NCBI GenBank assembly: GCA_020744225.1
Contig: JAGMWG010000004.1
Location: 1,302,001 to 1,366,000, forward strand
DNA: 64,000 nucleotides
Direction of reading: 5' to 3'
Source of the DNA: Paraphoma chrysanthemicola
Lineage: Eukaryota; Ascomycota; Dothideomycetes; Pleosporales; Phaeosphaeriaceae
The first letter of the stretch is position 1. Every line of letters begins with the position of its first letter. The notes under the pieces are model-generated. The model ran no database searches and was not told the DNA's origin. It saw only the letters and a program-made list of their open reading frames with translations. Positions 58,389 through 64,000 of the stretch are shown here, piece after piece. A program made the position numbers and the translations under genes.

Positions 58389-59804
58389 ATGAGGAGGAAG
58401 AGACTTGTATACTCGGAAGAGCTCATGATTGACGTTACTGGATCATATCTTGGTACTTTGAAAACAAGAAGTAGTGCATCATGAAGTCTTGGAGTTGTGT
58501 TTGGATTATAAACAGGAGGATGATTGCGTGTACCATAGAGCCGTGGTTTGGGGTATATATGATTCACACTTCTGCTTGGACTCAAAGATGCTACATCAAT
58601 ACAAATCTATATCCATATCGATCCTACACATATCTACATTATCACTTCAATCGCATTTCATGACTGTCACTGCAAGGCAGGCAACCTCTTTAATCGGATA
58701 TGAGCTCCGAAGTCCGAAGTCATTCACTTACTGTGCATTTACTGCAGGCCTCACCATACGCTTTGTACGCTCTCATGTTCCGACGCTATTTTTCACACCA
58801 TCGTCGGTATCCACAACCCTTTGTCAAGACTCAAACCCCTCATTTACATCCGTAGGATTCCACAACACGATGGCCAAAAACTTTCATCTCAAGCCCATCT
58901 CCCTCATGTACGCCACAATCGCGATCCCATCGTTGATATGACCGCCATCGCACCATCAACCCGCCAACAAAATCTCCGACTCCGTCCCCAGCGCCAGCAA
59001 CCAGCTCCCAGATCCACATCACGGAGATGAGTTCAACATGAATCAATCCCTGTGTCTCCACAGCCTCGCCGAGCCTGTTCAGAGGCCATCACGACTTCGA
59101 TGCCAATCTCCACAAGCGCGGATGGTTGGCGCGGCGTCTGTTTCCGAGACGTAGCTAAACTGTATATGTGAAATACACTAGCGTCGAGGATGATGCTTTG
59201 GAAAACGAAACTAGCATCGAGGATCCTACGTAAGACATCGAGCAAAAAGGTTGATTAGAATTCTCCGATGGCAAGCGAGACGAGGGTGTCCTTGTGTAAT
59301 GGAGCATTGTGTGGTGTGGTAGAGAAGTAATGTCAAGGGATGATGGTGGTTGACGAGGGGCTGGTTGTGAGAGTCAGCCTCGGCCAGGGATGCTGACGTT
59401 GGTTGAAGGGGGCCGGGATCATGGTCGCGGGGAAGTGTGCGAGCGGAAACGGGCGGGACGTTATTTTGACTTTGCAGATTGCGGTTGGGACGTTGACGTT
59501 GCTGTTGCGCATGAGGGTGGACACGAGGACGAAGAAGGAAAGTGAGGCAGAGGCAAGAAGCAAGGAGAGCCAAGCCGGGGGCGATAAGTTGAAGTGTGAA
59601 GTGAAAAGCAAATCGTTCACCGTTTGACAGGGGAGGCAAGGCGTGTTTTCGGACCCTGAAACACGTATATGCAGAGACATCTGCTTTGGGTGATGGCGTT
59701 GACATCACGCGTGTGAAGACGCTATTGGGGATGTTACAGATTCATAAGTAAATATATCGATTCCTGAACAAAAGAAACTATTGTCCGTCTAACGCTGTGG
59801 CAGA
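58389..59804. other. Convergent intergenic region with weak ORFs
   Basis: 1.4 kb between two convergent genes. A 160-codon minus-strand frame (59226-59708) contains a hydrophobic stretch (LIAPGLALLASCLCLTFLL), and other minus-strand frames at 58840-59061 and 59033-59245 contain short conserved-looking pieces, but I could not join them into a convincing gene. Listed as unresolved. Confidence 0.4.
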
Positions 59805-61223
59805 TCAACCATGTGTTCCAAGCGCAGAACCAAAATCCTTTTTCAAAACGTCTAGGATGCGACTTTCGTCCACGACCTCGGCTTTCTCCCTAGCATGCCC
59901 CGTGCCTCCATCATCTCGTAGCCGCTTCAAGATCCCAGGATCAAGTTGGCCCATCAACTCGTCGAATTCCTTTTCTTGGCCCGCTTCTTCTCTCGCATAA
60001 TCGTCCTCCAGCATGAACTCTTGTGGTAACGTTGGCATATTACCAGGGAACGCATATATAGTCGGATACTCTAATACCGTACGTCCTCGCAAGCACTCGC
60101 TCAGCGTGGAAGTAGGTTCGAGTGGAATGAGTACGCGACGAGATGTACTGGTCCGCGGCTTTACAAGATAAAAGCGATACTGCCCATTGCCCACGGACTC
60201 GGCGCTTGGCCCATCATGGCGAGTGTCTGAAGTGTGCGTTTCTGCCACGTTGGTTTGGGTTTCTTCGTCCTCTTGTGAATCGGGATTGGTGGCTCGTCTT
60301 CTGGGAGACGGATGCTCTGGCTCCTTGCTGAGGACTTGGAGGTTGTTGTTGATGTCGAGGACCGACTCGTCCTGATTCTGTGAAGGAGATGCATTTTGTG
60401 AATTTGAGGTCGTGGTAGCTAATGCTCCATCGACATTGCGCTTCCGCTTCTTGCCTTTATGTTGGTCTTTCAGAGCGAACGGGTTGGCGTCTACTATCTG
60501 ACATGTTGACGATGTCTCAGTGAGCAGGCGCTTCTGTTGGTCATCGAGCCATTCGACCGTCCACAAGATGCTGTAGTGGCCGTTTGGTTTTCTGGAACAG
60601 GTCAGCAAAGCTTACATGATCAGCGCTGACGGTGCGCCTTACTTTTTATTCGAACGGTGTGATTTGTTCTCTTTTTGTCGACTAAGACCTTTAGGTGCGC
60701 GAATCACTTGGACGCCTGCAGCTTCGAGGTGTTGGTAATTCGTTTCTCCTTTTTGGGCATGACGGGACCATGATTTGGGTGTTGCTGTGGAACCATCGCC
60801 ACCTACGTTGAGACCTTGCTCCGCTTTGTCAATGTTCCGCTCGATGCCCGTGAGGAAGTTGAAGTCGTGGTCAATCCCAGCTGGCGTGACGAGTTGCGAT
60901 TTTTTGACAAACTTTGTCGGGTCGCGATGTCCTGAGCACTGCGCCCACTGCTGATGCCGCTTGTAACATGGTAGCGAGCATGTGCGCGCTGAGCAACCTG
61001 GGCAGCAATACTTGGATGCATTTGTGTTGCTGGCAGATGTCAGCTTAGGTTTGTCACTGTCTCAGCCTCTGCTGCGTTGGCAGAATGATGGCTATCATCG
61101 ACTTGTAATCGTCTTGATGATCATCGTTTCAAGACACGTTGGGACAATAGTCTGGACTGGGCTATCGCTGACGTAAACATACCAAATGCTGCAGAGCTCG
61201 CTCAGAAGCGTTTGGTCTGTCAT
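59805..61223 (-). CDS. BCD1: Box C/D snoRNP assembly protein BCD1 (HIT zinc finger)
   Basis: Nuclear protein with a zf-HIT domain that is needed for biogenesis of box C/D snoRNPs. Exons on the minus strand: 61183-61223, 60643-61029 and 59805-60591; 404 aa. The zinc finger spans residues 8-50: ELCSICNTNASKYCCPGC, formed at the first junction, then CSLPCYKRHQQWAQCSGHRD, with the cysteine/histidine set of zf-HIT. The next part, DHDFNFLTGIERNID, is the family block. HYSILWTVEWLDDQQKRL follows the second junction. A low-complexity middle separates this from the C-terminus YRFYLVKPRTSTSRRVLIPL and YPTIYAFPGNMPTLP. Without the short first exon the zinc finger would lose its first two cysteines. Confidence 0.9.
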
Positions 61224-63344
61224 GTTGTGAAAGGGCGACCCTCGCTGTGGTCCCGTGATATGGAGCGCGCGGGCGGGAATCTAGGGTTGCCGCGGCGGGA
61301 ATCTGGATCGCAACCGCGCCGCACGAGTTAATTTCCTGCGAACCGCTGGCGTCTTCGGCGCAATCGAAAGATTCAGCGATAAGGCTTGCGGAACTGGTGC
61401 CGGTGAGTGGTGTTGGTTGAAAGTGCACGTGCTTGGCGGCTCTGAAAAGTTTGGTGGCTGTCAATCGGAATTATTCCCTGCGACCCAATGATGCGGCAGA
61501 CCCTTTAAAATATTGACGCACGGGTCAGGGATGGCAATAATGATTGGCGACTTTGAAGAAACTTGATGGCTCGAACTTAGAGTCGTTCGATCTTGCGGGT
61601 GCGCGGTTGAGAAGGTTTGATAGCTGTTGAGCTAGCTTAGCTACTCACGACGGTCTTACGGCGACGAGCTGTGTCGGCCAGTCAACGTGCACCGCATGCT
61701 ACTTCCTGCAACGCCCACTCTACTTCACCACAGTTTCGCGAAGTCGAGGGACCAAGATAGAAATTTAGGATCAACGGCCATCGAATTAGCCCCAGCACAG
61801 AGCGTTCCCGCCCTTGCACTGGCTGGCAAGCTCTGGCAAACCTTCGCGGAGGCGAACGAGCTATGTCCAGGATAATCCACGCAAAGATCAAACTTTAGCT
61901 TTCACGACATGTGGAGAAGAAGCGTATGCAGCCCCTCAGCGACTGTTGGGAATGGAGGACGCTGCTTCCAGTCGTCTTCTGGAGGTGGCAATAAATCTCC
62001 TTTATGCAGGATCCTGGTCGATTTCTCATCGATACAAAATCCTACAGTGCCCACCGCACTGCATGAAGCCGGATGTTTCATCGTCCGTACAATTATATCC
62101 CCGACTCCGCGAAACTTCTGCAAACGACGATCACGACGAGATGCAGCCCCACCTGCAGCTAATGCAGCTAACACGTGGGTGTGGACTTGACTGTCAAGGT
62201 GCGCTGTAGCGTTACACATATCGGAACGATCAATCGTGTTGCGATACATAGAGAATGGCAAATAGACACACGAGGAAGGACCCTAGAGACTTACTCCGAA
62301 GGATCAACTGCGTGCCTCAAGAGTCGATAATCGCTATCGTACCTGAGGCCCGACTGTCCACGGAGCGTCAGGGATGGTCTCCTCGCCAATTTCCAAGTCT
62401 TTCCCTTCACGGCAGGCGCCTGCCCGCTCCACGCAAGTGCGGGAAGCTTGCTCATGCACGTTGCTGCGAGGATTCACGGCGCAGATGTGGCCCTGGCGTC
62501 GTGCACAAAAAGGCAGCCAACTGAATCGAATCCTCCTACATCGGGCGCGCAGCATGAAGAAACCAGCCGCCACTTGCGAACTTGTCACAGAGCGGGGAGC
62601 CCTTCGGCTTTGCCGCCTGTTCCTGTCTTCCAGCCTTGACAGCTTGAGTCGTGCGCCAACAGGTACCAGAGACACGGCTGCCGGGTGTCGAAACGCGAAG
62701 ATGTGCGGCCAATAGCAGCAGGCCACTACATCAATCTCAGAGTACCTACATTGCTACTTGCGCTGTGAGCACAGTTTTGTGTTTTAATTAAATTGCGCGT
62801 TGCCGTTCGGTCGGAAGAAAAGAAAAAGACAAGCCAGCCGTTATGAGCACACGGAAAGAGGGATGCGCACAGGCGATGCACGCTCCAGCGGCGTGCAGCC
62901 CCTGACGGAACCTTGTTCGGAGAGTGACCCTCTTCGACCGCGGATTGGCAGGGATGTGTCAATTTCCTGGACGCGAGACTTGTGAAGCTAAAGCATCCTT
63001 GCTAGCCTTCGGGTCGTTCATCCCCAAGCTTCCAGCCCGAGCTTCGAGGGCGCATGCGGCAGAGCTCCCCCAAAAGTAGCCAGGTCCGCTGCCATCTTCC
63101 CAAGCGTTCCTCCTTGCTGCAGCCCTCCTCACTGCATACCCGCAGCAAGGTGATCTCAGAGCGTTTCAATTGACGGAGTGCGTCGAGTACTTCTGTCTCT
63201 GCTCTGAAGACCATCGCCATTCGAATTTCTTGCGTGGTCCCTGTGATATCACGCCGGTCATACTATCTCCTGGATTCATCCGCCGTACTACGACCTATAT
63301 CTGCACGGCCGATTCGGAAGTTTAAACGGTTCAGCAACTAAACG
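61224..63344. other. Intergenic, upstream of BCD1 and DENN genes
   Basis: 2.1 kb between divergent genes. ORFs up to 131 codons on both strands overlap each other and carry no motif. I see no further gene. Confidence 0.5.
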
Positions 63345-64000
63345 ATGGCTCCCTCACTAAGCCTTCGTCCTCGCACTGGCGAGCGACCTCCTACTCGAGA
63401 CAATGCCGACCACAGCCTGATCATCCCCAGCCGGACGTCTTCTCTGCACTCAAGAATCACGCAGCCACTCCCTTCAACACTAAATGTTAAGCAGGGCGCA
63501 AGGAGCCCAAAGACACTGACACATGCGTACATGGTATGCGGTGTCGGACGAGAGCCCTCGCAATGGGTGAAGGCGCCTGCACCCTCCCAGGGCAAGATTG
63601 GACACATGAAGGGTGCCGTTGGAACATTCTGGCTACCAGAGATTCTGGGTAGCAGCCCGAGGCTGGAGCAAGACAATGACATCGCGAGATCTTTGCACGC
63701 CGCGATGCGAGTAAGTTTGCTTCAATGGACTCTGATGGTCTTCTTTAACATTCGACACAGGCGTGTTTCCCTCACGATGTCGAAATCTGCACGGGGAGAA
63801 GCCAGCCGCACTGCGTGCACCACTCGTTCGTGCTGCAGCAGGACTCTTCACACACCCTCTACGGTATTGCCCTGCGCGTCTGGTCTCGCGCTGATGAGAA
63901 GCGTGCTGAGACGATCCGCGACCTGAGAAAGCGCATCGAGCCGGACTTCTTCGACAACCCAGACGAGACGTACTGGATCCCGTACTGCCTGAGTTTCCTC
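63345..64000 (+). CDS. DENN-domain protein, 5' part only
   Basis: DENN proteins are guanine-nucleotide exchange factors for Rab GTPases in membrane traffic. Exon 1 is 63345-63710, the intron 63711-63760 (GTAAGT donor, CACAG acceptor), and exon 2 runs beyond the window end in frame (at least 80 codons here). About 60 low-complexity residues are followed by the uDENN-like block GKIGHMKGAVGTFWLPEIL, and after the junction CFPHDVEICTGR, HHSFVLQQDSSHTLYGIALR and YWIPYCLSFL, which is the uDENN to cDENN transition. Only the N-terminal region can be judged; the C-terminus lies outside. Partner Rab unknown. Confidence 0.8.

Noticed and set aside
62334..62726. 130-codon minus-strand ORF between BCD1 and the DENN gene
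   Set aside because: No motif and overlapped by plus-strand ORFs of similar length.

Overview
This is a nuclear segment from a filamentous ascomycete (Pezizomycotina). The evidence is single-gene units with short introns (mostly 47-65 bp, GT-AG, CTAAC/CTRAC-like branch sites), Zn2Cys6 regulators, and fungal forms of NAR1, PEX20, SCAP, IML2, ACL4 and an Ime2-type kinase. A Dothideomycete is my best guess; it rests on general resemblance of the proteins and is an inference. No transposon, rRNA gene or obvious repeat-induced mutation was seen.

I rebuilt gene models by splicing by eye. Twenty-three protein genes are supported. Left part (1-13.9 kb): an MFS sugar/polyol transporter followed in tandem by a Zn2Cys6 regulator, then about 5.2 kb without a recognisable gene, then an Ime2/RCK-type kinase. 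Middle left (13.9-28 kb): NAR1 (-), a GT25-type glycosyltransferase, an Mpv17/PMP22 membrane protein, phosphoglycerate kinase, SEM1 (-), IML2 and an ethanolamine kinase. Centre (29.5-37.4 kb): a cutinase-factor-like Zn2Cys6 activator (-), a small secreted cysteine-rich protein (-) beside a minisatellite, an acyl-CoA dehydrogenase (-), and a decayed tRNA-like sequence. Right centre (38-53 kb): MON2 (-), MMS2, a LYR-motif protein, GIR2 (-), ACL4 and SCAP. Right end (53.9-64 kb): a repeat-rich coiled-coil protein, PEX20, BCD1 (-) and the 5' end of a DENN-domain gene that runs off the window.

Most genes are housekeeping and unrelated in pathway: cytosolic Fe-S assembly, glycolysis, proteasome, phospholipid synthesis, Golgi/endosome traffic, DNA-damage ubiquitination, ribosome-linked factors, sterol sensing, peroxisome import, snoRNP assembly. 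Three neighbourhoods look more specific: the transporter/regulator pair at 0.3-4.5 kb; the regulator, secreted protein, minisatellite and acyl-CoA dehydrogenase stretch at 29.5-37.4 kb; and the divergent GIR2/ACL4 pair with a 173-bp shared promoter. No clearly new biological system is present. The least explained items are the secreted cysteine-rich protein and the coiled-coil protein with 120-bp repeats.
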